A stretch of 46,007 nt of DNA from Actinomycetota bacterium (GTDB lineage: Bacteria; Actinomycetota; Nitriliruptoria; Euzebyales; JAHELV01): NCBI GenBank assembly GCA_019347695.1, contig JAHWKT010000006.1, forward strand, positions 1-46,007, written 5' to 3'. Position numbers and translations under genes: made by a program. Below the pieces are notes generated by a model. That model worked only from the letters and a program-made list of their open reading frames with translations. It did not search any database and had not been told where the DNA came from. Every line of letters begins with the position of its first letter. Position 1 is the stretch's first letter. Positions 28,324-37,234 of this stretch are shown piece after piece.

Positions 28324-29289
28324 CTACTGAACGAGCGCCTGTACCTCGGCGACACGGACCGCCTCGGTCGCCTGACTGGTCAGCTCGCCGAGCGCTCCCC
28401 CGTCGCCGTCGGATCCCGTCCACGACGCATCCCAGACGACGGTGACGGTGATGTCGTACGCCTCGTCGGGCTGGCTGGCCGATGAGTGGCGGTAGGTGTA
28501 CTTGCAGTCGGTCGCCTCGGGCTGTCCGGCGAACCGCGGGCGGTACACGCGACCGGGACCGTCGCACGTCACGACGCTGCCGTTGCCCATGTCCCACTCC
28601 ACCCGGACCGGCCTCGCCGTGACGGTCGCCGACACCGGTCCTGCTGCCGCGGTGCGGTCCTGCGGTCCCCACTGCGACCGGTCGATCCACATCCACGATG
28701 GCAACTGCACGACGTGGTCATCGCCCGGGCTCATGCCGATCAACGGTGACGGCAGCGTCAGTTCCGCGAGCGCGAACTCGGCGAGCGTCGCGGACGACAC
28801 GGTGATGGTGGTCGTCGCCCCGGTGGTCAGCTCATCGGCGGGAATGGTGCCGGTGACCTCCCCGGTCACCGGGTCCCGCACGACGATCTCGCCGGTGCCG
28901 AACAACTCGGCGGTCTGTCCGCCTTCGTATCCGCCGTAGCCCGGGCAGACGTGGCCGTAGCGAAGTTGCCCGCTGGCGCTCGCGACGATGTGGTTGTAGC
29001 ACCCGGGCAACGCCGACCGACTCGACCGCGCGCGGCGCTCCGACACGGCCGCCGCGGGACTCCCCCGCTGGCTCTCGGCAGCCGACACCAGCTGCTGCGA
29101 GACCCCCCGTGTACCAAACTCAACAGCCTCGACCTGCCGCTTGTACGCCGCCTGCGCCGACGGCCTGGCTCCAGCTGCGACAAAGCCGCTTGTTTCCGCG
29201 GATGTCTCCGCTACCTGGGCGGAGACAGACCCTGGCGCAGCCAAGCCTATGAGTGCGGTTACCAGTACTGCTATTCGGGTGACGTGCAT
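28324..29289 (-). CDS. Secreted protein of unknown function
   Basis: Signal peptide MHVTRIAVLVTALIGLAAPGSVSAQ; LPSWMWIDRSQWGPQ...VRVEWDMGNGSVVTCDGPGRVYRP...CKYTYRHSSASQPDEAYDITVTVVWDASW. Confidence 0.8.
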   Translation of the reverse strand: MHVTRIAVLVTALIGLAAPGSVSAQVAETSAETSGFVAAGARPSAQAAYKRQVEAVEFGTRGVSQQLVSAAESQRGSPAAAVSERRARSSRSALPGCYNHIVASASGQLRYGHVCPGYGGYEGGQTAELFGTGEIVVRDPVTGEVTGTIPADELTTGATTTITVSSATLAEFALAELTLPSPLIGMSPGDDHVVQLPSWMWIDRSQWGPQDRTAAAGPVSATVTARPVRVEWDMGNGSVVTCDGPGRVYRPRFAGQPEATDCKYTYRHSSASQPDEAYDITVTVVWDASWTGSDGDGGALGELTSQATEAVRVAEVQALVQ

Positions 29290-30356
29290 TCGTTCAGTCT
29301 CTCTTCGATCACCGAAACGCTCGCGACCCTCCACTTGCCGCCACGATGTACAACGTCGGCGGCGTCGAGTCGGTAGGTTCCGGCGTCCGAGTTAGGTGAC
29401 GCCGGTGCATCCAGGTTTGCGTCGACCATCGCGTTGGCGCCGACTGTCACGCAGTCGTAGACGAATACCGACTCGTCCGAGTCCAGTGTCGAGATAGCCC
29501 ATGGATCGCGTGAACTTGGTTCGCCGCGGAAGGCCTTGCCCTCGGCGGCCAGTTCGGATGCGAACTCGCGGGCGGCGGACAACTGTGGGTCGACGGCGGT
29601 AGCAGCGAGTGCGGGAAGGTCCGGATCGGCCGGGCCCGTCCGACCGAGACCCAGCGCCGTGTCGTACGCCTCGCGGAAGGCTTCGTAGGCGGCGACGGCC
29701 TGTTGGGCGAGGTCGTCGGGGACGCAGCTCGGTGGGGCGGGGCCCTGGGCGGGGCCGCGGAGGAAGGGCGGATCGTCGGGTGGGGGCGGGACCGACCCGC
29801 TGCCGTCGCGCAGCGGCACCTTGAGGTTGCTGACGATCCACTCGCCGTCGCGCTGCTCGACCGTCGCTGTGACCGGCTGGCGCCACCCGGTGCGTTCGGT
29901 GATCACGCGGTCGGGATCGTCCGCGGCGACCTGCTCGAGATCGTTGAGCACGCAATCGGACACGGTGGCGACCGAGCCATCGCCGTCGATCTCGACGTCC
30001 GCAGTGGTCGCGGACGGCACCAGACCGCCGCTCACGACCACGTCGTCCTCGCGGTTCGCCCGCAGCCGCCGCCTCGCGTGCTCCAAGGCCTGATCGCTGG
30101 CCACCGCTGTAAGCTGCCCGTCATCCGCCCTGCCTTCCGACATCGCATCGACCGTCGTCGACAGGTACCGCTCGTACGCGTCGAGCGCCGCCTGCCGCGG
30201 TGTCGCGGGCGCCGACGTCGCGACCGGCGGCACTGACGGGAGGGGTGACACACGATCCGACGGTGTGGGTGCCACTACCTGGGACGCCCCGGACGTGCAG
30301 GCGGCAGCGATCACCACCACCGCGACCAGCAGCGCAAGGCGGAACCTCGTCGTCAC
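29271..30356 (-). CDS. Putative lipoprotein
   Basis: VTTRFRLALLVAVVVIAAACTSG lipobox; two related repeats (AALDAYERYLSTTVDAM / AVAAYEAFREAYDTAL); GTG start at 30356. Confidence 0.75.
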   Translation of the reverse strand: MTTRFRLALLVAVVVIAAACTSGASQVVAPTPSDRVSPLPSVPPVATSAPATPRQAALDAYERYLSTTVDAMSEGRADDGQLTAVASDQALEHARRRLRANREDDVVVSGGLVPSATTADVEIDGDGSVATVSDCVLNDLEQVAADDPDRVITERTGWRQPVTATVEQRDGEWIVSNLKVPLRDGSGSVPPPPDDPPFLRGPAQGPAPPSCVPDDLAQQAVAAYEAFREAYDTALGLGRTGPADPDLPALAATAVDPQLSAAREFASELAAEGKAFRGEPSSRDPWAISTLDSDESVFVYDCVTVGANAMVDANLDAPASPNSDAGTYRLDAADVVHRGGKWRVASVSVIEERLNECTSPE

Positions 30357-30578
30357 GGAGCTCCACCCTCCCGTCACGCGGTCTCGCCCCTCCCGTCCGC
30401 CGCGCTCCCGCGTGCCGTGCTGCGGCGAATTGGCATGGCAGCTTACAGGAGACCATGACACGAAGCGACTCCACTGGCTCGACCGCCCGGGCAAGTGCGC
30501 CCGACGCCGCACCGACGTGTGCGCAACCAGCTGTCGGGTAAGAAGGTCCGGCGCATCATCACTATTGAGGAGTACGCC

Positions 30579-30779
30579 ATGGCTGACCAGCATGACCACA
30601 AGAGCGAAGAGATGAAGGGCCGCACGAAGGAGGCCGCGGGCTCGCTGACGGGCGACGAGGACCTCAAGCGTGAGGGCAAGGTCGACCAGAAGAGCGCAAC
30701 GGTCAAGGACAAGGTCAGCGACGCCGCGGACCGTGTCAAGGACGCCCTGACGAGCGACGACGACTCGCGCAGCCGCTAG
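30579..30779 (+). CDS. CsbD family stress protein
   Basis: KSEEMKGRTKEAAGSLTGDEDLKREGKVDQKSATVKDKVSDAADRVKDAL. Confidence 0.92.
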   Translation: MADQHDHKSEEMKGRTKEAAGSLTGDEDLKREGKVDQKSATVKDKVSDAADRVKDALTSDDDSRSR

Positions 30780-30799
30780 ACCGTTCGAGCAGCGCGGAC

Positions 30800-31318
30800 A
30801 TGGCCGGGATCAGCGCACTCCAACTTGCCGTATCGGCCGTGGATCCGCTGCTCGACGACCTGCGGACCATGGTGCCAGCGGGCTCGGCCGTGCTCGAACC
30901 CGCCCACATCTCGTTCGGCTACCCGTGGATGGAACCGTCCGCAGGAAGGGCAGTGATCGACGACGTCGCCGAGGCGCTGGCCCGTGAGGCACCGTTCGAC
31001 ATCGAGCTCGCGGGTCCACGCCGCTTCGACCCGGATCCCAAGGGTCGGGTCACGGTGTGGCTGGAGCCCTATCCGGCGGCGGCGATCCATGCGCTCAACT
31101 GGGTGATCGCCGACGCGTCCGGCCACGACGTCGATGACTTCACACCACACTGCAGCCTCGTCCGCCTGCAGGCCGGAATCGAACCGGGTCCGCTCGAGCG
31201 GCTGGTTCATCAGCGACTGCCGCTGCGTGCGCGGCTCGACCGGGTCGAGTTCCACACCCGCGATGACGATGTGTGGCGACTCGAGCGCAGCCTCCCGTTG
31301 GGATCCACCCCGGCATGA
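30800..31318 (+). CDS. 2'-5' RNA ligase / 2H phosphoesterase family protein
   Basis: Two HxS/T-type motifs, AHISFGYPW and PHCSLVRL, appropriately spaced. Confidence 0.8.
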   Translation: MAGISALQLAVSAVDPLLDDLRTMVPAGSAVLEPAHISFGYPWMEPSAGRAVIDDVAEALAREAPFDIELAGPRRFDPDPKGRVTVWLEPYPAAAIHALNWVIADASGHDVDDFTPHCSLVRLQAGIEPGPLERLVHQRLPLRARLDRVEFHTRDDDVWRLERSLPLGSTPA

Positions 31319-32043
31319 CGCTGCGGATTGCCGATGAGTTCGCGTCCTATCGCGCACTGAGCTTCGACTGCTACGGCACCCTGATCGACTGGGAGAGCGG
31401 GATCGCCGGCGCGCTTCGCCCGTGGGCGAGCCGGCACGGTCTGGAGGTGTCGCGCGAACAGCTGCTCGCGGCGTTCTCGGCCACCGAGACGGTCGTGCAG
31501 TCCGAGCAGCCGACAGCCCGGTACCCGGACATTCTCGCCGAGGTGCTGCGTCGCATCGGCGCGCAGCTCGGCGTGGGCGTGTCGGCGACCGAGGCCGCGA
31601 CCTTTGGAGCGTCGGCCGGTGACTGGCCGGCGTTCACCGACTCGTCGAACGCGCTCCGCCGTCTGCAGTCACGTTTCATGCTGATCGTCCTGTCCAACGT
31701 GGACCGGCGGTCCTTTGCAAGCTCGAGCCGCCGGCTCGGCGTCGACTTCGATCGGGTGATCACCGCTGAGGACGTCGGCTCGTACAAGCCGGCACCTCGC
31801 AACTTCGAGGCGCTGCTCGAGCACCTCACCGACCTGGAGGTGCAGCCCGACCAACTGCTCCACGTCGCCGAGAGCCTCTACCACGATCACGCACCGGCCC
31901 ACGCCGTGGGGCTGCGGTCGGTGTGGATCCACCGCCGTCACGCGCTCGACGGATTCGGTGCGACCCCGCCGCCACAGCACGACGTGGAACCCGACTGGCG
32001 GTTCGAGTCGATGGCTGCGTTCGCGGACGCGGCAGGTGTGTAA
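31315..32043 (+). CDS. HAD-superfamily hydrolase (haloacid dehalogenase type II-like)
   Basis: ALSFDCYGTLIDWESGI, LIVLSNVDRRSF, VITAEDVGSYKPAPRNFEALL; ATGA overlap with the 2H gene. Confidence 0.9.
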   Translation: MTLRIADEFASYRALSFDCYGTLIDWESGIAGALRPWASRHGLEVSREQLLAAFSATETVVQSEQPTARYPDILAEVLRRIGAQLGVGVSATEAATFGASAGDWPAFTDSSNALRRLQSRFMLIVLSNVDRRSFASSSRRLGVDFDRVITAEDVGSYKPAPRNFEALLEHLTDLEVQPDQLLHVAESLYHDHAPAHAVGLRSVWIHRRHALDGFGATPPPQHDVEPDWRFESMAAFADAAGV

Positions 32044-32211
32044 GAGCTTGCGCCGGTAGGAGGCTCGATGAGTGAGCGTGACCAGGTGGATGCGTCGCGA
32101 GGCGGCGGAGGAGCACGTACCGGGGTTGTACGTGCGACGACGGCAACGACGTGAGGGGATGCAGTCCCCCGAGGTCACGCGCGAGCCGAGCAGCCCTACC
32201 GGCGCGAGCTC
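32044..32211 (+). ncRNA. Candidate structured RNA of unknown class (three-way junction, about 168 nt)
   Basis: P1 17 bp (32044-32060/32195-32211, one U-G); P2 6 bp (32062-32067/32182-32187); P3 8 bp (32076-32083/32173-32180); P4 7 bp with a 1-nt bulge (32091-32097/32138-32145); hairpin A 8 bp (32113-32120/32128-32135); hairpin B 5 bp (32155-32159/32165-32169). Confidence 0.6.
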
Positions 32212-32374
32212 TAAGCTAAGAGAAACTCGGCCCCGACGTGCGGCCGAACGGCGCTCATGGTCACGTGGCCGACGCCGACAGACATGGAATGCGCATGCGC
32301 GAACCGATGCCATGCGGGCAGCCGCGGGTGCCGTCGGCAGACGGCCTTGACGGGAGGACGAGAGACAGCACCTG

Positions 32375-35300
32375 ATGGTCGGCATCATCGCGACACCAGA
32401 ATGCGGCGCCGGCGCGCGACGAGCGCCGGACGCCGACGGCGCCTGCCGGGGCACGCCGCTGGCCGACCTGGTGCACCGCGGCTACACGAGCCCGGCCGCT
32501 CGTGCCCTGACCGGCGCCGCCGCACACCTGCGGGACGGCCTGTGCGCCGGCGGCCTCCAGATCCACTACCAGCCGATCGTCTCGCTGCCGGATGCACGCC
32601 TGCTCGGCTTCGAGGCGCTCGCCAGGCTGCGGACCAGCGACGGCGGGGTCGTGGCACCTGACCGATTCATCACGCTGGCGGAGTCGTCGGGCCTGATGGT
32701 CCCCCTCGGCCTGGAGGTGCTGGCGGCCGCCACGGCGACGTTGGCGCAGTGGCGCCGTGAGCCGGCGTTCGCGGGCTTGTATGTCAGCATCAACGTGTCG
32801 CCCGTCCAGTTGACCGACGCTGCGTTCACCACCGCGGTCGGCGACGTCCTGCGCACCTACGCGCTGCCGGCTTCGGCGATGGTGCTCGAGGTGACCGAGA
32901 GCAGCATCGCCGACAGCGACGCCGTCGAGGCGATGGGCGTCGTCGAGGCGACGGGCGTCCGCCTCGCGCTGGACGACTTCGGCACCGGCTTCGCCACGCT
33001 CGACAGCCTCAAGCGCCTTCCGGTCCAGATCCTCAAGCTCGACCGCACCTTCGTCAGCGGCATCGGCGACGGCGGGCCGGACCGGGTGATCGTGCGCAAC
33101 GTGCTCGACCTCGCCTACGAGCTCGACCTGTTGGTGGTCGCCGAGGGTGTCGAGACCCACGCCCAGGCTGCGAGCCTGGCCGCCTGGGGCTGCGCCGCCG
33201 CACAGGGCTGGCTGTTCGGCAGGCCCGCGCCCGCCGACCGGGTGACCGTGCCCGCGGAGACCGCCAACGGTCCGACGGCGGTCACGCCACGCCACGCGCA
33301 GCACGCCGAGCGCGCGGCGATCGCCGCGATCGCGCACGTGCTGGCACTGACCGACGAGGACGACGGCGAACAGCGGGCGCTCGTGCACGCGGTGGCGACC
33401 GGGATCGGCAAGGCGATGCGGTTGCCGGCACTCACGGTCGACGAGATCGGCCTGATCGCGCTGTGCCATGACGTCGCGCGGCTGCAGCCGCTGTGGCCGG
33501 AGCGCGATGACGGCACGGTGCTGCCAGCGGTGCTGCGGCCCCTGATCGACCGGCAGTGGGAACCCGACGACCATGGGTTGGCGGCACACGTGGTCACCGT
33601 CGCCACCACCGTCGTCACCGCGGCGGGCGCGCGTCCCACCGGCGGCCCAGAGCGGCTCGCCGAGGCGCTGGGCGCTGCGGCGCTCGACGAACCGCGCGGT
33701 ATCGCCCAGGCCATGCGCCAGCTCGCCGGCGACCTGCCCACCCTGTCTCCCGCGATGCGGGACCTGGCGCGCCTGCAGTCAACACTGTCGGACCCGGTAC
33801 AGTCGGTCGACGCTCGTCTGCACACGCTGCGCTCGCTGTCGTACGCGATCGACCCTGGCGGTGGCTTCCGCGATCTGGTCGGGGTGCTCGCCGACGAGGC
33901 CTGCGGGATCATCGGCGCCGCCTCGCTGTCGCTCGGCCGCTGGGAACGTGACGAGGGCGTCCTGCGTGTGCTGGTCAACGTCGGCCACCACAGCGCCACC
34001 CAGGAGCGCTTTCCGGACGACGAGGTCCATGCGATGGCCGAGTACGTGACGGCCAGTCGCATGCTGGCGGCGGGGCTGCCGCGCCTCGAGCGCCTGTCCG
34101 ACGCTGACGGCGATCCGGCCGTGCATGCCCGGCTGGCCGAGCGAGGGAGGGGCTCGTGCGTCGCGGTTCCGGTCTACACCGCGGATCGGCTGTGGGGGGA
34201 GCTGTACGTCACGACCGAGGTCGACGAGCCGCCGTTCACGGCGCGTGACACCGAGCTGTTGACGACCGTCGCCGACATCCTGGGTGGGGCGCTCGCGCAC
34301 GGCGAGCAGCTCGACCGGATGGCGCGGCTGGCATTCGAGGATCCGCTGACGGGCCTGGCCAACCGCCGGGCGATCGACGACCGGCTCGAGCAGGTGCTGC
34401 GCACCACCGACGCGCCGGTGACGGTCGTGATGCTCGACGTCAACGGCCTCAAGCAGGTCAACGACGAGTACGGACACCCGACCGGCGATCGCGCGCTGTG
34501 CGCGGTGGCCGACGCGCTGAGCACCGCGACACTGGAGGAGTCGGATGCCACGAGCGCGCGGCTCGGAGGCGACGAGTTCTGCGTCGTCGTGTTCGGCGAC
34601 GACGGCAGCGCCGCAGAGCGCATCATCCGACGGACGGGCGAGCAGCTGCGCGAAGCGCCGGCACCGCAGGTGACGATCTCCGCCGGCGTGGCGACGTCGG
34701 GAGGTGTGGGCCGGACGGTGCGCGCGCTGTTCACCACGGCCGACAAGGCCCAGTACGAGGCGAAGCGTTCCGGTCGTCTACTGCAGTTCGTCGACGTCGC
34801 CGAGCGCCCAGCGGGGCGTTCGAAGGATCCCGACCACCGAGGTGGACCGCGCACCGACGCGGCCGACACCAGCGGCACCCCTGTGGAGATCGTTTCGGGC
34901 CGGGTGGTGGACAGGCTCGGCCGACGTGGCACCACGCCGGTCTTCGATGTGCTGGAAGCGGTCGCCGACGTGATGGCCGACGCCTGCGACCTGAGCCGCT
35001 GGTCGCTGTCACGGGTCGACGACGACGGGGGGATCCGCACCCAGCGACTCCGCGTGCGGCGCGTCCGGCCGGTCTCTTACCATCGCAACGTCGTGCCGCC
35101 CGAGGACGAGTTCTACCTGCTCGACGACTACCCGCTCACCAGGGCGGCGATCGAACGCGGTGCGCCGTTCTGGGTCCACGTCGACCGCGACGACCACGAC
35201 CCCGCGGAGCGTGCGGTGCTCGACAACGACGGCATGACGGCCGTGGTCGGCCTGGGTGGCCAGGACAGCGACGGCGGGTGGCTGCTGGAGCTGTACGCCG

Positions 35301-35377
35301 ACGAGCGCAGCGACGATCTCGAGCCATACCTGCCGCTGGCCCGCGTCATGTCGCTTGTGCTGCGCGACGCCAGCTGA
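32375..35377 (+). CDS. Multidomain cyclic-di-GMP protein: EAL - HD-GYP-like - GAF - GGDEF - C-terminal GAF-like
   Basis: EAL: GFEALARL, NVSPVQL, EVTES, DDFGTG, KLDRTF, AEGVET. GGDEF: DPLTGLANRRA...DVNGLKQVND...ARLGGDEFCVVV. Middle IALCHDVARLQPLWP resembles a degenerate HD. Confidence 0.92.
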   Translation: MVGIIATPECGAGARRAPDADGACRGTPLADLVHRGYTSPAARALTGAAAHLRDGLCAGGLQIHYQPIVSLPDARLLGFEALARLRTSDGGVVAPDRFITLAESSGLMVPLGLEVLAAATATLAQWRREPAFAGLYVSINVSPVQLTDAAFTTAVGDVLRTYALPASAMVLEVTESSIADSDAVEAMGVVEATGVRLALDDFGTGFATLDSLKRLPVQILKLDRTFVSGIGDGGPDRVIVRNVLDLAYELDLLVVAEGVETHAQAASLAAWGCAAAQGWLFGRPAPADRVTVPAETANGPTAVTPRHAQHAERAAIAAIAHVLALTDEDDGEQRALVHAVATGIGKAMRLPALTVDEIGLIALCHDVARLQPLWPERDDGTVLPAVLRPLIDRQWEPDDHGLAAHVVTVATTVVTAAGARPTGGPERLAEALGAAALDEPRGIAQAMRQLAGDLPTLSPAMRDLARLQSTLSDPVQSVDARLHTLRSLSYAIDPGGGFRDLVGVLADEACGIIGAASLSLGRWERDEGVLRVLVNVGHHSATQERFPDDEVHAMAEYVTASRMLAAGLPRLERLSDADGDPAVHARLAERGRGSCVAVPVYTADRLWGELYVTTEVDEPPFTARDTELLTTVADILGGALAHGEQLDRMARLAFEDPLTGLANRRAIDDRLEQVLRTTDAPVTVVMLDVNGLKQVNDEYGHPTGDRALCAVADALSTATLEESDATSARLGGDEFCVVVFGDDGSAAERIIRRTGEQLREAPAPQVTISAGVATSGGVGRTVRALFTTADKAQYEAKRSGRLLQFVDVAERPAGRSKDPDHRGGPRTDAADTSGTPVEIVSGRVVDRLGRRGTTPVFDVLEAVADVMADACDLSRWSLSRVDDDGGIRTQRLRVRRVRPVSYHRNVVPPEDEFYLLDDYPLTRAAIERGAPFWVHVDRDDHDPAERAVLDNDGMTAVVGLGGQDSDGGWLLELYADERSDDLEPYLPLARVMSLVLRDAS

Positions 35378-35462
35378 GCCCGCCGAGCGGTTGCCACGTC
35401 GACCGGCGCGGGGCGCGGGCCTGGCGGACCGCGGCGACGCGCCCGACCGCATCCGCGGCCGC

Positions 35463-36107
35463 TCACTCGACGAGTCCCGCGTGGAAGGCCAGGACCACCG
35501 CCTGTGCACGGTCGCGAGCACCGAGCTTGGCGAAGACCCGGCTGACGTGGGTCTTGACGGTGTTCTCGCCGATGTACAGGTGCTCGGCGATCTCGGCGTT
35601 CGACAGCCCCCGGGCCATGGCCCGCAGCACCTCGCGTTCGCGATCGGTGAGCTGGCCGACCCACGCCGGTGCCGGTGTCTGGGGCTGCGTGTGCGTGAAC
35701 CGTTCGATCACCCGTGTGGTGACCGTCGGTGACAGCATGGAACCGCCGTCGACGACCACGCGGATCGCCTCGACCAACTGCTCCGGGCGGGTCCGCTTGA
35801 GCAGGAACCCGCTCGCACCGGCGGCCAGGGCGTCGAACACGTAGTCGTCGAGCTCGAAGGTCGTCAGCACGATCACGCGTGGCGGCGACGGCGCATCGAG
35901 GATGCGCGCGGTTGCCGAGATGCCGTCGAGCTCGGGCATGCGCACGTCCATGAGCACGACGTCGGGTTGCGTGCGATGCACCAAGCCCATCGCCTCGGCG
36001 CCGTCCGCTGCCTCGCCGACCACCGTGATGTCGTCGGTCTGCTCGAGGATCATCCGCAAGCCCGCCCGCATCAACGCGTCGTCGTCGACGAGTGCCACGC
36101 CGATCAC
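35463..36107 (-). CDS. NarL/LuxR-family response regulator
   Basis: MIGVALVDDDALMRAGLRMILEQTD...DVVLMDVRMPELDGI...LTDREREVLRAMARGLSNAEIAEHLYIGENTVKTHVSRVFAKLG. Confidence 0.96.
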   Translation of the reverse strand: MIGVALVDDDALMRAGLRMILEQTDDITVVGEAADGAEAMGLVHRTQPDVVLMDVRMPELDGISATARILDAPSPPRVIVLTTFELDDYVFDALAAGASGFLLKRTRPEQLVEAIRVVVDGGSMLSPTVTTRVIERFTHTQPQTPAPAWVGQLTDREREVLRAMARGLSNAEIAEHLYIGENTVKTHVSRVFAKLGARDRAQAVVLAFHAGLVE

Positions 36108-37234
36108 GCCGACCCTCCCATCGGGAGCCGTGCTGTCACGCGGAAGCCGCCCTCGGGACGGTCGCCGTGCTCCAGCGACCCGCCGTGCACCGCGACCCGA
36201 CTGGACATGCCGGCAAGACCGCGTCCCGACGGACCCCTGGCACCGTGCCCGTCATCGGTCACGGTGACCACCACCTCGGTGCTGTTGCGCTGCAGCTCGA
36301 CGAGCGCAGCGGTCGCCTCGGCGTGCTTGAGCGTGTTGGTCAACGCCTCCTGCACGATCCGGTAGACGGTCACACCCTGCGCGCCGCTGAGGTCGCCGCG
36401 GTTGACGTCCGAGCGCAACTCGACGTCCAGGCCGGCGTCCGCGACGCGTCCGATGAGGCCTGGGATGTCGTCGACCCCGGGCAGCGGGCTGCGCTGGGCC
36501 GGTCCCTCGCCGAGCATGCCGAGCAGGTCATCGAGCTCGTCGAGCGCCGACCTGCCGATCTGCTCGATGGTCTCCAGGGCCCGGCGGGCGTCGTCGGGGG
36601 AGGTCGCGCGCCGACCGGCGCCGGCGTGCACCACCATCACGTTGATGGTGTGGCCGACCAGATCGTGGATCTCGCGTGCCAGTCCCTGCCGTTGCGCCTC
36701 CAGGGCGAGCCGGGCGTCGCGTGCCTCGGCCGTCGCGACGGACAGGTCGCGCTCGTGCTCGACCGCGATGCGCGCACGACGGGCGAGCGTCGAACGGCCG
36801 GCCGCCCAGCCCAGCGCCCACAGCACCATGGTGAACGCGCCGAACAGCGGCTGCTGACCGAACGTCCAGAAGTAGTAGGCGACGCCGACGAGCCCCGTCG
36901 CCAAGCCGAGGACCGCCACCTGGGTCGATGCCACGGTGGCCATCGTGAACAGCAGCGCGAGGTTGGAGAACGGGTAGACGTCGCTAGGCACACCGACCAG
37001 CGTCGTGGCGACGACCGCGAGACCGTTGACGAAGTAGGCGGGGACCGGCGCGGTCGAGCGCAGCGCCAGCGTCGCCGCCATCACGGCCACCAGCGCCATG
37101 GCGGCCACCTGGGCACCCTGGCTCACCTCGTCTGCCCGGAACACCCAGATCTCGACCTGGGTCAGTCCGGCGAACACGACAGCGACGGCGGTGTCGAGGA
37201 CCCAGGTCCTGCGAACCGGGACGGCCGTGGTCAT
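36104..37234 (-). CDS. Sensor histidine kinase (NarX-type, HisKA_3)
   Basis: QGLAREIHDLVGHTINVMVVHAGAGRRA...YRIVQEALTNTLKHAEATAALVEL...GRGLAGMSSRV; N-terminal TM segments. Confidence 0.95.
   Translation of the reverse strand: MTTAVPVRRTWVLDTAVAVVFAGLTQVEIWVFRADEVSQGAQVAAMALVAVMAATLALRSTAPVPAYFVNGLAVVATTLVGVPSDVYPFSNLALLFTMATVASTQVAVLGLATGLVGVAYYFWTFGQQPLFGAFTMVLWALGWAAGRSTLARRARIAVEHERDLSVATAEARDARLALEAQRQGLAREIHDLVGHTINVMVVHAGAGRRATSPDDARRALETIEQIGRSALDELDDLLGMLGEGPAQRSPLPGVDDIPGLIGRVADAGLDVELRSDVNRGDLSGAQGVTVYRIVQEALTNTLKHAEATAALVELQRNSTEVVVTVTDDGHGARGPSGRGLAGMSSRVAVHGGSLEHGDRPEGGFRVTARLPMGGSA

Noticed and set aside
32044-32211. Interpreting the structured element as a c-di-GMP-I riboswitch, integron attC site or retron ncRNA
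   Set aside because: No GEMM consensus is recognisable; no attC core (RYYYAAC/GTTRRRY) at the ends; no reverse transcriptase gene nearby. Left as unclassified.
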